A stretch of DNA of 64,000 nt from Phycisphaerales bacterium (GCA_020639095.1 JACKHH010000006.1:1-64000); one strand, 5' to 3'. Counted from the first letter of the stretch, positions 1 to 12,179 are shown. Notes: a model not told the origin generated them from the sequence alone. A program made the numbers and translations.

Positions 1-100
1 CGGGTATCCGACCCGAGTCGCGTCCCGCCATCGTCGCTCTGACTTCGTACCTGCAAAGCCGCGTTCGGATCCCCGCGCCCGAGCAGGCAGCGGCGGTGCC
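1..100. other. left window edge, no complete gene
   Basis: This stretch follows the stop of the first GspE-type gene on the minus strand. A minus-strand ATG at 29-31 opens a frame that leaves the window, so the next gene of the secretion cluster may begin here. No convincing ribosome binding site precedes it, and the piece is too short to identify. Confidence 0.3.
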
Positions 101-1852
101 CTACGCTTCCTCGAACACCGTTTCCTTGACGACTTCTTCAATCGTCGTGTTGCCGTCATAGATGGCTGCGAGACCTGCGTCACGCAAGGTCCGCATCCCG
201 CGCTTCATCGCCTCCTGACGCAGAAGCGCCGACGACGCGTGCCGGATCACAAGCTCACGGAGATGGTCGTCCATCACCATGATCTCGTAGAGGCCTTGGC
301 GACCGCGGTACCCGGTGTTGTTGCAGTAGTCGCAACCCCGCCCGTAAAAGAAAGGCCGGTCGCCAACATCCTCCGGCGTAACGCCCAGTTCCATGAGCAT
401 CTCTTCCGACGGGTTGAACTCGGTCTTGCAGTTCGGACAAATCCGCCGGACGAGCCGCTGCGCGACGATCGCTTCAAGTGTGGCTGTAACCAAGAATGGC
501 TCAAGCCCCAAATCGAGCAATCGCGCAATGGATGACGGGGCGTCGTTCGTGTGCAGCGTGGTGAATACCAGGTGTCCCGTCAACGCGGCCTGCACGCTGA
601 TCTGGGCCGTTTCGAGGTCGCGCGTTTCACCCACCAGAATCACGTCCGGGTCCTGACGCAGGAAGCTGCGTAGCGCCCGGGCAAACGTCATGCCCACTTC
701 GGTGCGAATCTGGACCTGGCACAGGCCGTCGATGTCGTATTCGACCGGGTCCTCTGCCGTGAGGATCTTCGTCTCCGGGTCGTTGAGTTCCGAAAGCGCG
801 GCGTAGAGCGTCGTCGTCTTGCCGGAACCCGTCGGGCCGGTGTTCACCACGATGCCGTTCGGCTTGCGGATGAGCTGGCGGAAGATGGCGAGATCGTCGT
901 CGCGCATCCCCAGCCTGTCGAGGTCGAGCGAGACGTTTGAACGGTCGAGCACACGCAAGACCACGCTTTCGCCGAACATGGTCGGCAAAATGGCGACTCG
1001 CAGGTCGATCGGGTTGCCGTGCATCAACAATTCGATACGCCCGTCCTGCGGCAGGCGGCGTTCCGCGATATCCAGATTGGCCATGACCTTCACGCGCGAT
1101 GCGATGGCTGCGGCGATGTGCTTGGGCGGCGGCACCATTTCGTAGAGCACGCCGTCGATGCGGTAGCGCATCTTGAACTCGTCCTCGAACGGTTCAAAGT
1201 GAATGTCCGAGGCTTTGTCGCGAATCGCCTGCAAGAGCACGAGGTTGAGCAGCTTCTTGACCGGGGCCATCTCGGCCATGTCTTTGACGTCTTCGAGGTC
1301 GATGCTCTCGCCGCGGCCCGCGAACTTGCTCAGGTCCTCGTCGCTGGAAATCTCATCGATCAGACCGGCGAGCGACTCGGCGCCGCCTTCGGGGTAGTAG
1401 CGGTCGATCGCGGTTTGCAGCTTGGCTTCGTCGGCGATGGAGGCTTTGATCTTGAACCCGAGCAACGTCTGCATGTCGTCGGTCGCGTGGAAGTTGTCCG
1501 GCGAATCCATCGCGATCATCAGTGTGTTCGACTCGGGATCGAACCCGAAGGGGACGACCTTGTAGGTCGTGGCCATTGCCTGCGGAACCAGCGCGATGAC
1601 CTCCGGCGGAATGTCCATCCCGCCGATGTCGATCAACTCCATGCCGACCTGCGCCGCCAGGGCGATGTTCAAGTCCTCGCGCGAGATGTGACCCAACTCG
1701 ACCAGGATTGAACCGATAGGCCGGCGCTGCTCTTTCTGGATTTCGAGGGCTTCGTGTACCTCGGCGCGCTTGATGCGGCCCATCTTGATGAGGATGCGCC
1801 CGAGCTGGCGACCCTTGAGCTGCGAAATTGGCGGCATCTTTTTGTCGGACAT
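101..1852 (-). CDS. GspE/PilB-family secretion or pilus assembly ATPase
   Basis: Hexameric cytoplasmic ATPase that powers pseudopilus or pilus assembly at the inner membrane. The 583-residue protein has an N-terminal MshE/GspE-N type domain (about 1-150), a Walker A GPTGSGKTTT near 339-347, a Walker B ILVGE near 405-409, the family histidine motif TTLHTNDAPS near 431-440, and the zinc-binding cysteine pairs CPNC (472/475) and CDYC (507/510) typical of GspE/PilB and absent from PilT. Length is normal. A second, diverged copy lies immediately upstream on the same strand, an arrangement I know from planctomycetes. Whether it serves type II secretion or type IV pili cannot be decided here, because no gspD/F or pilC lies in the window. 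It could energise assembly of the H-X9-DG pseudopilin-like protein at 20.7 kb, but that is speculation. Confidence 0.95.
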   Translation of the reverse strand: MSDKKMPPISQLKGRQLGRILIKMGRIKRAEVHEALEIQKEQRRPIGSILVELGHISREDLNIALAAQVGMELIDIGGMDIPPEVIALVPQAMATTYKVVPFGFDPESNTLMIAMDSPDNFHATDDMQTLLGFKIKASIADEAKLQTAIDRYYPEGGAESLAGLIDEISSDEDLSKFAGRGESIDLEDVKDMAEMAPVKKLLNLVLLQAIRDKASDIHFEPFEDEFKMRYRIDGVLYEMVPPPKHIAAAIASRVKVMANLDIAERRLPQDGRIELLMHGNPIDLRVAILPTMFGESVVLRVLDRSNVSLDLDRLGMRDDDLAIFRQLIRKPNGIVVNTGPTGSGKTTTLYAALSELNDPETKILTAEDPVEYDIDGLCQVQIRTEVGMTFARALRSFLRQDPDVILVGETRDLETAQISVQAALTGHLVFTTLHTNDAPSSIARLLDLGLEPFLVTATLEAIVAQRLVRRICPNCKTEFNPSEEMLMELGVTPEDVGDRPFFYGRGCDYCNNTGYRGRQGLYEIMVMDDHLRELVIRHASSALLRQEAMKRGMRTLRDAGLAAIYDGNTTIEEVVKETVFEEA

Positions 1853-2047
1853 CTGCGTTGCTCGCTCTATTGCGTTGACCGCGGCTCACCGCGATCGGTT
1901 TATGGTTCTTTGCCTGCGTTCGCCTTGTCACTGGCCCGGTCAACAAGGACGCGTTTGTCTTTGTTGGCCCCGGGCTTGGCGCCCAGGGTTCTGATTATCC
2001 CTGCCGAGCGCCGTCATTCATCACTCATCATTCTGCATTCAGGCAGC

Positions 2048-3781
2048 CTAGTCGTCGTCGACTTCGGTCACGACACCTTCCGCCTGGGCGACGCGGAGCA
2101 CTTCCTCCGCCGTCGTGACGCCGTGAAGCACCTTGAGCTTGCCATCCTCGCGCAGCGTCCGCATGCCTGAGTTGATCGCGGCTTTACGAAGCTGCGTTGA
2201 CGGCGAGCGGTTGAATGCAAGTTCGCGCAGCTCGTTGTTCATCTGCAACATCTCGAAAATACCCAACCGGCCATGGTAGCCCGATCCACCGCAGCGCTGG
2301 CAACCCCGGCCGCGGCACAGCGTCGCGCCGACAAGTTCCTCCGGCGTAATGCCCAGCAACTTGAGCTTGAACTTGTCGGGCGCGGGGTCTTCTTCCTTGC
2401 ACTCCTTGCAGATCACGCGAATGAGTCGCTGGGCCATGATCGCCTGAATCGAACTGGCGACGAGGAACGGCTTGATGCCCATGTCGATGAGTCGCGTGAT
2501 CGCCGACGGCGCGTCGTTGGTGTGCAACGTGCTGAACACAAGGTGACCGGTGAGTGCGGCTTGGATCGCCACGTCGCCCACCTCGCGGTCGCGAATTTCA
2601 CCCACGAGGATGATGTTCGGCGCCTGACGCAACATCGCGCGAAGGATCCTCGCGAAGCTCAGGCCGATGTCCTCGCGAACCTGGCACTGGTTCATGCCCG
2701 GGAAGTTGTACTCAACCGGGTCCTCAGCCGTGATGATCTTCTTGTCCGGGCGGTTCAACTCCTGGAGCGCGGAATACAGCGTGGTGGTTTTACCCGAACC
2801 GGTCGGCCCGGTGACCAGAAAGATGCCGTTGGGCCGGCGAATGATCCGCTGGAACATCTCGTAGTTGTCTTCGGCAAATCCCAACGCACTGATACCCACG
2901 CTCGCCGATTCCGGACGCAGAATACGCAAGACGGTGCTTTCGCCGTGGTATGCGGGGCAGGCACTGACGCGGAAGTCGATCTGCTTGCCGCTGAACTTCA
3001 TCTTGATACGCCCGTCCTGCGGGACGCGTTTTTCCGCGATGTCCATGCCCGAGATGATCTTGAAGCGGGTCATGACCGCGGCTTGGATGTTCTTGGGCAC
3101 GTCGTCGCGCACGTGGCAGACACCGTCGATGCGGTAGCGCACCCGCACGCGGTCACCCATCGGCTCGATGTGAATATCGCTCGCACGGGCGCGAACGGCT
3201 TCACCGATGATGTGGTTCACCAGTCGAATGATCGGCGCATCGCCGTCCTCGTCCTTGGCGTCGAGCTTTTCCTTCTTCTCAAGCTCGTCTTCGAGGTCGA
3301 TGCTCGCGCGGTCGATACTCGCCATCGTCTGCGAGAGGTCGTCCGTCATCTTCGAGAGGAACTCGTCGATGTACGCCTTGACCTTGTCTGCCGGTGCGAG
3401 CATCGGCACCAGTTCCTTACCCAGTCTGAACTTGAGCAGGTCGAAGGTGTCAAGGTCGAGCGGATCGGTGATGATCACCTTCAGGCGATCACCCTCCTCC
3501 GCCACGGGCAGGACGAGGTGCTTGCGGATGAGATCCGGCGGGATGAGCTGGAGCGCGTCCTTGGGCGGCGGGTCGCGTTCGATGTCGACAAACTCGAGAC
3601 CCAACTGGGTCGCGAGCGCCTTCATCACGTCATCCATCTTGCAGAGTTCAAGCTCGACCAGCGCTTCGCCGATCCGCTTGCCGTTCTGCATTCCGTATTC
3701 GAGGCCCTGCGCGAGGGCATTTTCATCGATGATCCCCCAGCTCTGGAGAATCTCACCGAGCTTCTGACGTTTTCGAGCCAT
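2048..3781 (-). CDS. GspE/PilB-family secretion or pilus assembly ATPase, second copy
   Basis: Paralogue of the downstream ATPase. It has the N-terminal GspE domain, Walker A GPTGSGKTTTLY, Walker B ILVGE, the motif STLHTNDAPS and two zinc cysteine pairs (CKEC and CQRC). The open frame extends 39 codons further upstream, but that extension is Arg/Cys-rich and unlike the family. The ATG at 3779-3781 (MARKRQKLGEIL) aligns with the family N-terminus, giving 577 residues. No strong Shine-Dalgarno precedes it. The 195-bp gap to the next ATPase gene holds no gene. Two tandem diverged copies suggest separate secretion/pilus machines or a hetero-oligomer; sequence alone does not say which. Confidence 0.93.
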   Translation of the reverse strand: MARKRQKLGEILQSWGIIDENALAQGLEYGMQNGKRIGEALVELELCKMDDVMKALATQLGLEFVDIERDPPPKDALQLIPPDLIRKHLVLPVAEEGDRLKVIITDPLDLDTFDLLKFRLGKELVPMLAPADKVKAYIDEFLSKMTDDLSQTMASIDRASIDLEDELEKKEKLDAKDEDGDAPIIRLVNHIIGEAVRARASDIHIEPMGDRVRVRYRIDGVCHVRDDVPKNIQAAVMTRFKIISGMDIAEKRVPQDGRIKMKFSGKQIDFRVSACPAYHGESTVLRILRPESASVGISALGFAEDNYEMFQRIIRRPNGIFLVTGPTGSGKTTTLYSALQELNRPDKKIITAEDPVEYNFPGMNQCQVREDIGLSFARILRAMLRQAPNIILVGEIRDREVGDVAIQAALTGHLVFSTLHTNDAPSAITRLIDMGIKPFLVASSIQAIMAQRLIRVICKECKEEDPAPDKFKLKLLGITPEELVGATLCRGRGCQRCGGSGYHGRLGIFEMLQMNNELRELAFNRSPSTQLRKAAINSGMRTLREDGKLKVLHGVTTAEEVLRVAQAEGVVTEVDDD

Positions 3782-3982
3782 GGGAACAGGCTGATCCGGG
3801 AAAGAGTTAACGCAGGTCGCTGTTAGGACACCGGAGCGTCGGCACCGCGATCGCGGCGCCACAAGCCGCCCACAGCACCCGGGCAGCGAGGTCGGCACGG
3901 CATATGACTTTAGCGGCGTAAGTAGGCGCGATCAAGCACGCCAGCCCGCGGGCGGAGAGACGTCAACTGGGGATGAATCGCG

Positions 3983-4010
3983 TTGACACGTCTACGCTCG
4001 CATCTATAGT
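3983..4010 (+). promoter_or_regulatory. sigma70-type promoter for ppdK
   Basis: TTGACA at 3983-3988, a 16-bp spacer and TATAGT at 4005-4010 form a near-consensus housekeeping promoter about 70 bp before the ppdK start codon, on the correct strand. Confidence 0.75.
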
Positions 4011-4078
4011 TCAGGACGAAAAACGCGGTCACCTTGCGCAATTGAATATCAACCCTCCTGTTGGGAGACGTAACTATC

Positions 4079-7009
<2,931 letters not shown>

Positions 7010-7056
7010 CGCCCCAGTAAGAAATGACGCCAACATCGCGGGCTGACGCACGCGAT

Positions 7057-7875
7057 TCAATCGAGCCACTCAACGGTTGAGTTGGTGGCGGAAAACAAAC
7101 GACGGCCGCCTTCATCAAGTTGCACGATGATGGCGGCCGTCGGGTCGATATCGACAAGGTGCCCGGTGATGCGCTGCCCGTCGTGCGCGACGCGGATGCG
7201 CCGGCCCAATCCTACCGCAAGGCGCCGCCACGCTCCGCGAATCGCGTCGCCATCCCATGCATCCGCGACCGCAAGGTAGCCATCGAGTTCATTGAGAATC
7301 GCGGCAAGCACGGCTGTCCGATCGATCGGCTCGGGACTTGCAATATCCAATGAGGTCGCGCGATCGCGAATCTCCGGGGGGAAATGTCCCGCATGCTGCA
7401 AGCAGTTCACCCCGAACCCGATGGCGTAGCGCACGATCGGCCCGCGCGCGTGGGCTTCAATGAGAATGCCCGAGAGTTTCCGGCGATTGTGGACGATATC
7501 GTTGGGCCACTCGATCTCACAATCGACGCCCGTCGCGTTGCGAATTCCCGCACACAGCGCAACCGGAACCAGCAGCGACAACAGTCCGGCATCGACGGAG
7601 GCATATGTATCGGTCGCCTGCGGATCGTCGACAACACCGACGCTGCACAGTATGCCGGCGCCGCGCGGGCAACTCCAACTGCGGCCATGGCGTCCGCGTC
7701 CCAGCGTCTGATGCTCCGCGAGCACCACCGCGCCTTCAACGTCGGTATCCTGCTCAACGGCAAGCAGGTGCGCGTTCGTGCTCGCGAGTTCATCGTAATG
7801 GTCGACGCGCTGCGCGATGCGCAGCGTATGGAGCGATCGCCTGAGGCGGGGAATATCGAGAACGCCGTGCGTCAT
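7057..7875 (-). CDS. birA: biotin--[acetyl-CoA-carboxylase] ligase
   Basis: Attaches biotin to the biotin carboxyl carrier protein through biotinyl-5'-AMP. The 272-residue protein shows the adenylate-binding motif GRGRHGRSW near residue 60, WPNDI, and KLSGILIEA followed by a small C-terminal SH3-like domain. It lacks the N-terminal winged helix of E. coli BirA, so it is a monofunctional ligase and not a repressor. Its start overlaps the stop of the small membrane protein upstream by 4 bp (ATGA), so the two are translationally coupled. It converges with ppdK. Confidence 0.95.
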   Translation of the reverse strand: MTHGVLDIPRLRRSLHTLRIAQRVDHYDELASTNAHLLAVEQDTDVEGAVVLAEHQTLGRGRHGRSWSCPRGAGILCSVGVVDDPQATDTYASVDAGLLSLLVPVALCAGIRNATGVDCEIEWPNDIVHNRRKLSGILIEAHARGPIVRYAIGFGVNCLQHAGHFPPEIRDRATSLDIASPEPIDRTAVLAAILNELDGYLAVADAWDGDAIRGAWRRLAVGLGRRIRVAHDGQRITGHLVDIDPTAAIIVQLDEGGRRLFSATNSTVEWLD

Positions 7876-8075
7876 TGTTGCGAGGTGGTTTCCTGCGCGG
7901 ACTCCTGCTGCACCTGCCGCACCACGTAGATCCCGCGCACAACCACGACAAGCAGCGCGAGCAGCAGCATGAAGCCGACCACGCTGCGAATTTTCTTCCG
8001 CAGGCCCATCGCCGCCTGATCCGGCGAAGGCTCGGGCATCGGGTCCGGCATTTCACGTTGGGCAGGGTCATCCAT
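7872..8075 (-). CDS. small single-pass membrane protein
   Basis: The 67-residue protein has a Pro/Asp-rich N-terminus, one hydrophobic segment at about 32-47 (SVVGFMLLLALLVVVVRG) flanked by basic residues, and a Gln/Ser/Thr-rich tail. No family is recognised. The 4-bp ATGA overlap with birA supports it as a real gene. The most distal plausible start is used; no clear Shine-Dalgarno is seen. Confidence 0.6.
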   Translation of the reverse strand: MDDPAQREMPDPMPEPSPDQAAMGLRKKIRSVVGFMLLLALLVVVVRGIYVVRQVQQESAQETTSQQ

Positions 8076-8174
8076 AGCCGGATATTAGGATACGAGCGGA
8101 GTTTCGTCACGCCGCGGTCACTACCGTACTACGCGACACACCGTCGCACGGGGCTTTCATGCCGCACCGGGTGG

Positions 8175-8199
8175 CACGGTCTTGCGCAGCAAGGCCGTG
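8175..8199. repeat. short palindromic intergenic repeat
   Basis: CACGGTCTTGC and GCAAGGCCGTG form a hairpin of 10 of 11 pairs with a 3-nt loop, in the gap upstream of sucD. It looks like one of the dispersed palindromic elements common in planctomycete intergenic DNA. The rest of 8076-8368 shows nothing clear. Confidence 0.4.
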
Positions 8200-8368
8200 G
8201 GCGATTCAAAGCGATTGACGGCCCGACTGCAGCAGCCCTCCCACCCGAACGACGGCCATTTCCCTCGCGTTTACAAATCGACCGCACAGGGCCATACTGT
8301 CCCCCCGCGGAATCGCGATGGTTCTGGTTCTATTCGTCGGTTCAAGACTCGAACGGAATGCACACGCC

Positions 8369-9259
8369 ATGAGCATCATCGTCAACAAGGACACCAAGGT
8401 CATCTGTCAGGGCATCACCGGCAATGCCGGTGCGTTCCACACCGCCAAGTGCCTGGAATACGGCACGCGGTTCGTCGGCGGAACGTCACCGGGCAAAGGC
8501 GGAACGAAAAGCGAACATGGCCTGCCCGTGTTCGACACCGTCGCGGAAGCCCGCGAAGCCACCGGTGCCACCGCGACGATGATCTTCGTGCCCCCGCCTT
8601 TCGCCGCGGACGCCGCGATGGAAGCTGCCGATGCGGGCATGGAACTCGTGGTGGTGATCACCGAAGGCATTCCCGCGCTCGATATGGTGCGGGCGCGAAA
8701 GTACCTCGACGACAAGGGTTCGATGCTCATCGGTCCGAACTGCCCGGGGGTGATCACGCCCGGCGAGTGCAAGATCGGCATCATGCCCGGTTACATTCAT
8801 CGCCCACCGCAGGCGGGTTGCAAGAACGTCGGCATCATCTCGCGCAGCGGTACGCTCACCTATGAAGCGGTATGGCAGTGCAGCTCGCGCGACATCGGGC
8901 AGACCACCTGTGTGGGTATCGGCGGTGATCCCGTGAAGGGGCTCAACTTCGTCGAGTTGCTCGGCATGTTCAACGACGATCCCGCGACCGACGGCATCAT
9001 CATGATCGGCGAGATCGGCGGCACTGACGAAGAGAACGCGGCGGAGTTCATCGCCGCGAACGTCAAGAAACCGGTCGTCGGTTTTATCGCGGGCCAGACG
9101 GCGCCTCCAGGCAAGCGCATGGGCCACGCGGGCGCAATCATCAGCGGTGGCGAAGGCACGGCTGCCAGTAAGATCGCGGCGCTCAAGAAAGCAGGCGTCG
9201 CCGTCGCAGCCTCACCTGCCCAAATTGGGGAAACCATGGCGAAGGCGCTCGCGGCATAG
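8369..9259 (+). CDS. sucD: succinyl-CoA synthetase alpha subunit
   Basis: Alpha subunit of succinate-CoA ligase, which makes ATP or GTP from succinyl-CoA in the TCA cycle. The 296-residue protein has the CoA-binding Rossmann domain (CQGITGNAGAFHT, GTSPGKGG) and the phosphohistidine segment GHAGAIISGGEGTAASK with the active His near residue 253. The ATG at 8369 (MSIIVNKDTK) is chosen over an in-frame start 51 bp earlier because it matches the family N-terminus. The beta subunit gene sucC, normally just upstream, is absent: the upstream neighbours are birA and the small membrane protein on the other strand. Confidence 0.96.
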   Translation: MSIIVNKDTKVICQGITGNAGAFHTAKCLEYGTRFVGGTSPGKGGTKSEHGLPVFDTVAEAREATGATATMIFVPPPFAADAAMEAADAGMELVVVITEGIPALDMVRARKYLDDKGSMLIGPNCPGVITPGECKIGIMPGYIHRPPQAGCKNVGIISRSGTLTYEAVWQCSSRDIGQTTCVGIGGDPVKGLNFVELLGMFNDDPATDGIIMIGEIGGTDEENAAEFIAANVKKPVVGFIAGQTAPPGKRMGHAGAIISGGEGTAASKIAALKKAGVAVAASPAQIGETMAKALAA

Positions 9260-9336
9260 GCACTTACGGGACACACTCCTGAGCCCGCCCTTCATGCGTA
9301 CGCGGGCCTTGGTTGATACCGCCGGAGCAAACACAC

Positions 9337-9388
9337 TGTGGGACCGGTTTTCCAACCGGTCTTGACCGGCTGGAACCCGGTTCCACAT
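9337..9388. repeat. REP-like palindrome, copy 1
   Basis: Imperfect palindrome with ends TGTGGGACCGG and GGTTCCACAT and two inner hairpins around CCGGTTTTCCAACCGG. The same element recurs at 52096-52148 and 54172-54225. Here it lies between sucD and the next lipoprotein gene and could act as a transcription terminator. Confidence 0.75.
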
Positions 9389-9486
9389 TGGTGTGGTGAG
9401 GAACGCTTTGACCTGATTTCTACTTCCCGCATCCCTCATATGGGCGCGGTTGGATTTTGACTTGAACGAGGAGGTCTCGATTCATC

Positions 9487-10260
9487 ATGCGTAGATTCGC
9501 ACTTGGCGTCATTCCCGCGGTACTCGTCGGTGGTTTGCTCGTGTCAGCCTGTAGCAAGGATCAACCGCCGCCCCCGCCCACACCGTCCTCCGCGCCGCTG
9601 GCCAAGGCGCCGACCTCCGTACCGCAGCAGATGAGCGGTGAACTTCCGCCGGGCCACCCGCCGATCGATGGCATGCCGTCGGCTCAGGGCAAAGCACCGA
9701 ACGACGACATTCACAGCGGTATGAATCAGGGCATGGGTCAAGGCATGGGCCAGATGTCCGCGATGCCGCCGAAGGATGAAGACCGCACGATCCTCGACAG
9801 CGCGCCAACCGAATTCGCCGGTTTGTCGCTGACACCGCCGGAAGGTTGGAAGGCGTACGACGCAAGCGGTGGCCCAATGGCGCCGGTGGCTGCTTTCGTG
9901 CTTGCAAAGGCCGATGGCGACAGTGCCGACGGCATCGCCCGGCTGACGCACTTCCCGGGCATGAAGAGCATCCCGCTCGAAATGAACCTGGAACGCTGGT
10001 ATCGCCAGGTGCAGCAGCCGGACGGCAGCAACACCAAGGACGTCGCCAAGATGGAGACGATCGACGCGGGCGGCGCGAAGATCACCGTCGTCGACATGAG
10101 CGGAAACATCAGCGGCGCCGAGAAGCAGCGGATGATCGCAGCCGTCATTGAGCATCCCAACGGCCCGCACTTCCTCAAGGTCGTCGGCCCGGAAGCAACG
10201 ATGGCGAAGTGGCACGACTCGATCATCGAATACCTCAAGAGCGCGAAGGTCGGGCAGTAG
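9487..10260 (+). CDS. lipoprotein of unknown function
   Basis: The 257-residue protein begins with a lipoprotein signal peptide ending in VSAC (Cys near residue 22). A Pro-rich linker follows, then a Met/Gly/Gln stretch (GMNQGMGQGMGQM, about 79-91), then a folded domain of about 150 residues starting LSLTPPEGWKAYDASGG. No family is recognised with confidence. A strong Shine-Dalgarno (GAGGAGG) lies about 12 bp before the ATG. It probably sits on the periplasmic side of a membrane. Confidence 0.85.
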   Translation: MRRFALGVIPAVLVGGLLVSACSKDQPPPPPTPSSAPLAKAPTSVPQQMSGELPPGHPPIDGMPSAQGKAPNDDIHSGMNQGMGQGMGQMSAMPPKDEDRTILDSAPTEFAGLSLTPPEGWKAYDASGGPMAPVAAFVLAKADGDSADGIARLTHFPGMKSIPLEMNLERWYRQVQQPDGSNTKDVAKMETIDAGGAKITVVDMSGNISGAEKQRMIAAVIEHPNGPHFLKVVGPEATMAKWHDSIIEYLKSAKVGQ

Positions 10261-10308
10261 TCACCAGGGTTGCAGTCCGTGGTGAAATCCCAAGGCCTGC
10301 TTACAGCA

Positions 10309-10391
10309 ATTGTGGTGCAGGCATCCTGCCTGCATAGCAAGGAGGAAGGTCGCTCCCTGTTCAGATGCAGGCAAGATGCCTGCACCACAAT
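10309..10391. repeat. long inverted repeat
   Basis: Two 27-bp arms (10309-10335 and 10365-10391) are inverted copies with one mismatch, starting ATTGTGGTGCAGGCAT and ending ATGCCTGCACCACAAT, separated by 29 bp. The right arm ends 43 bp before the EVE protein start. It resembles a mobile REP-type element (the GTGGTGCAGGCATC family) and could form a strong hairpin in RNA. Confidence 0.8.
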
Positions 10392-10433
10392 GGATTCCCT
10401 GCCGTATGCGGCTTCAATGACGGATCGGGTGCA

Positions 10434-10850
10434 TTGAACCACTGGCTGCTCAAGTCCGAACCGGAAGACTATGCCTACGCTGATCTCGTGCGCGAGAAGC
10501 GCACGGTGTGGAATGGCGTGCGTAATAATGCCGCGCTGCTCCACATGCGCGGGATGAAGCGCGGCGACACCGCGTTCATCTACCACTCCGGGAAGGAGAA
10601 GCAGATCGTGGGCGCGGCAGAGATTGTCCGCGCCGCCTACCCCGACCCCAACGAGGATAATCCCAAGTGGCTCGTCGTGGATATCGCAGCCCGGATGCCG
10701 CTGCTCACACCCGTCACGCTCGCGACCATCAAAGCCGATCCGCGCTTCGCCGAACTGTTACTCGTCAAAATCTCACGCCTCTCGGTGATGCCGGTGATCG
10801 CGGCCCACTGGAAGGCGCTGTGCAAGCTCGGCGGGTTGTCGAGTAGGTGA
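10434..10850 (+). CDS. EVE domain protein
   Basis: Small PUA-like fold protein of the EVE family, thought to bind modified bases in RNA or DNA. The 138-residue protein starts at a TTG (10434) that gives the canonical NHWLLKSEPEDYAYADL. It continues with VWNGVRNNAALLHMRGMKRGD and ends LSRLSVMPVIAAHWKALCKLGG, all typical of the family and covering its full length. An ATG nearby is out of frame and hits a stop at once. The frame is open further upstream through the inverted repeat, but that part is not protein-like. Confidence 0.9.
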   Translation: MNHWLLKSEPEDYAYADLVREKRTVWNGVRNNAALLHMRGMKRGDTAFIYHSGKEKQIVGAAEIVRAAYPDPNEDNPKWLVVDIAARMPLLTPVTLATIKADPRFAELLLVKISRLSVMPVIAAHWKALCKLGGLSSR

Positions 10851-10998
10851 TCCGTTCTCGAAGCTGCGGGTTCGGCGTTTCACTGGTCGAACGGTTTGCT
10901 GCTTATTGAACCCTCTCGTTTGCTCCGCTCCCTTACAGTCGCGGCTCGGATTTGGGGCTGCTTGCCCTGGTGCGACTTCGCGGATATAGGTGACGTCG

Positions 10999-11670
10999 AT
11001 GATACCGCGACGCCTGCGTTCACTTCCGCGCATTGCCGTCTTGCTCGTAGCCGCCATGTCGTGTGCGGGTTGCGACAATGGCTCCACCGCGATGATTCGC
11101 ACGTTGCAGGAGCGCGTCGACAAGCAGGACCTTGCGCTCAAACGCTGCGCGAACGATGTCGCGGACCGCGACGCGCTGCTCGCGAACTTGCAGCGACGCG
11201 TCGACGCCAATCGCCCCTTCGCCAATCTCACGCTCGACGATCTCTTCACCGTCGATCGCATCGTGATCGTGGACCAGACCGGGGGATCCGATTTCGACGG
11301 CAAGCCCGGCGACGACGGCGTGATCGTCTACGTCCGCCCGGTCGACGCTCAGGGCGACACGCTCAAAGCAGCGGGCAAGATCACCGTGCAGCTACTCGAT
11401 CTCACGGACCCGGCTTCACCACGCGCACTGGCCACCTGCGAATACGCGGACCGCGACGCGCTCGCAGCCGCTTGGTTCGGTGGGTTTCTCACGGATCACT
11501 ACACGCTCAAGTGCGCGATACCAGCCGGTCTTTCGCCCGCGCGCGAAGTACACGTGCGGGTTACGTTTTTGGATTATCTAACCGGGCGCGAGTTCGTCGC
11601 GTCGAAGACGGTGATGTTGAAACGTATTGCCAAGGCGAACACCGCGAGCTCTCAACCCGTCGCGCAGTAA
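10999..11670 (+). CDS. lipoprotein with coiled coil
   Basis: The 223-residue protein has a lipoprotein signal ending in CAGC. A predicted coiled coil follows (TLQERVDKQDLALKRC to about residue 70), then a beta-rich domain (TVDRIVIVDQTGG to TFLDYLTG) that looks like an Ig or C2-type sandwich. No named family is assigned. The ATG at 10999 is preferred over a GTG at 10990 because AGGTGA lies 7 bp upstream. It is a single gene between the EVE protein and clpS. Confidence 0.82.
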   Translation: MIPRRLRSLPRIAVLLVAAMSCAGCDNGSTAMIRTLQERVDKQDLALKRCANDVADRDALLANLQRRVDANRPFANLTLDDLFTVDRIVIVDQTGGSDFDGKPGDDGVIVYVRPVDAQGDTLKAAGKITVQLLDLTDPASPRALATCEYADRDALAAAWFGGFLTDHYTLKCAIPAGLSPAREVHVRVTFLDYLTGREFVASKTVMLKRIAKANTASSQPVAQ

Positions 11671-11700
11671 CGCGGTTCGCAGGGCGCACACGCGGGTGTT

Positions 11701-11730
11701 TTGACCGCGAGCGTATTTATCCGATATGAT
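11701..11730 (+). promoter_or_regulatory. sigma70-type promoter for clpS
   Basis: TTGACC at 11701-11706, an 18-bp spacer and TATGAT at 11725-11730. The predicted transcript starts about 45 bp before the clpS ATG. This argues for the short clpS start rather than the 27-codon longer frame, which would begin inside the promoter. Confidence 0.7.
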
Positions 11731-11781
11731 ACGTGGGCGAATGGAATCTTGGGCGTGATCAACTCGGCTGGAGCAGGCCAT

Positions 11782-12126
11782 ATGGAAGAAAACAAACGCG
11801 ACAACGCGATCGCAACGGGCCAGGACAACGCGGCGTCAACGGCGGTCAAAGAGAAGCCGCGTAAGGCGCCGTCGTCCAACAAGCCGCGACAGCTTCCGCC
11901 CTACAAGGTTCTCCTGCACAACGACGACGTGAATGATGAGCGGCACGTGGTGCTCTCGATCCTGAAGATCACCAAGTTTTCGCTCGCGGAAGCGGAAGGC
12001 AAGATGCGCGAGGCGCACAACACTGGAATTTCCCTGATCCTGGTCACGCACAAGGAACGGGCGGAGTTGTATCAGGAGCAGTTCCGCACCTTCGACTTGA
12101 CCGTGACCATCGAGCCCGACGCGTAG
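11782..12126 (+). CDS. clpS: ATP-dependent Clp protease adaptor ClpS
   Basis: Delivers N-end-rule substrates to the ClpA(C)P protease. The 114-residue protein has a charged, disordered N-terminal tail (about 1-40), as ClpS needs to engage the unfoldase. The core follows: PYKVLLHNDDVNDERHVVLSI, then the amphipathic helix, EAHNTG and a terminal beta strand. The Asn-Asp pair of the substrate pocket (HNDD) is present. The ATG at 11782 is preceded by GGAG at a normal distance and by a sigma70 promoter. No clpA lies in the window. Confidence 0.9.
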   Translation: MEENKRDNAIATGQDNAASTAVKEKPRKAPSSNKPRQLPPYKVLLHNDDVNDERHVVLSILKITKFSLAEAEGKMREAHNTGISLILVTHKERAELYQEQFRTFDLTVTIEPDA

Positions 12127-12179
12127 CACTGCGGCGCATGGCGGCGGGTAACATGACGATCGATGCTGGGCAACTCAAT

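Noticed and set aside
2273..3826. 517-codon plus-strand frame opposite the second GspE-type gene
   Set aside because: It is a shadow of a well-conserved ATPase with complete motifs on the minus strand.
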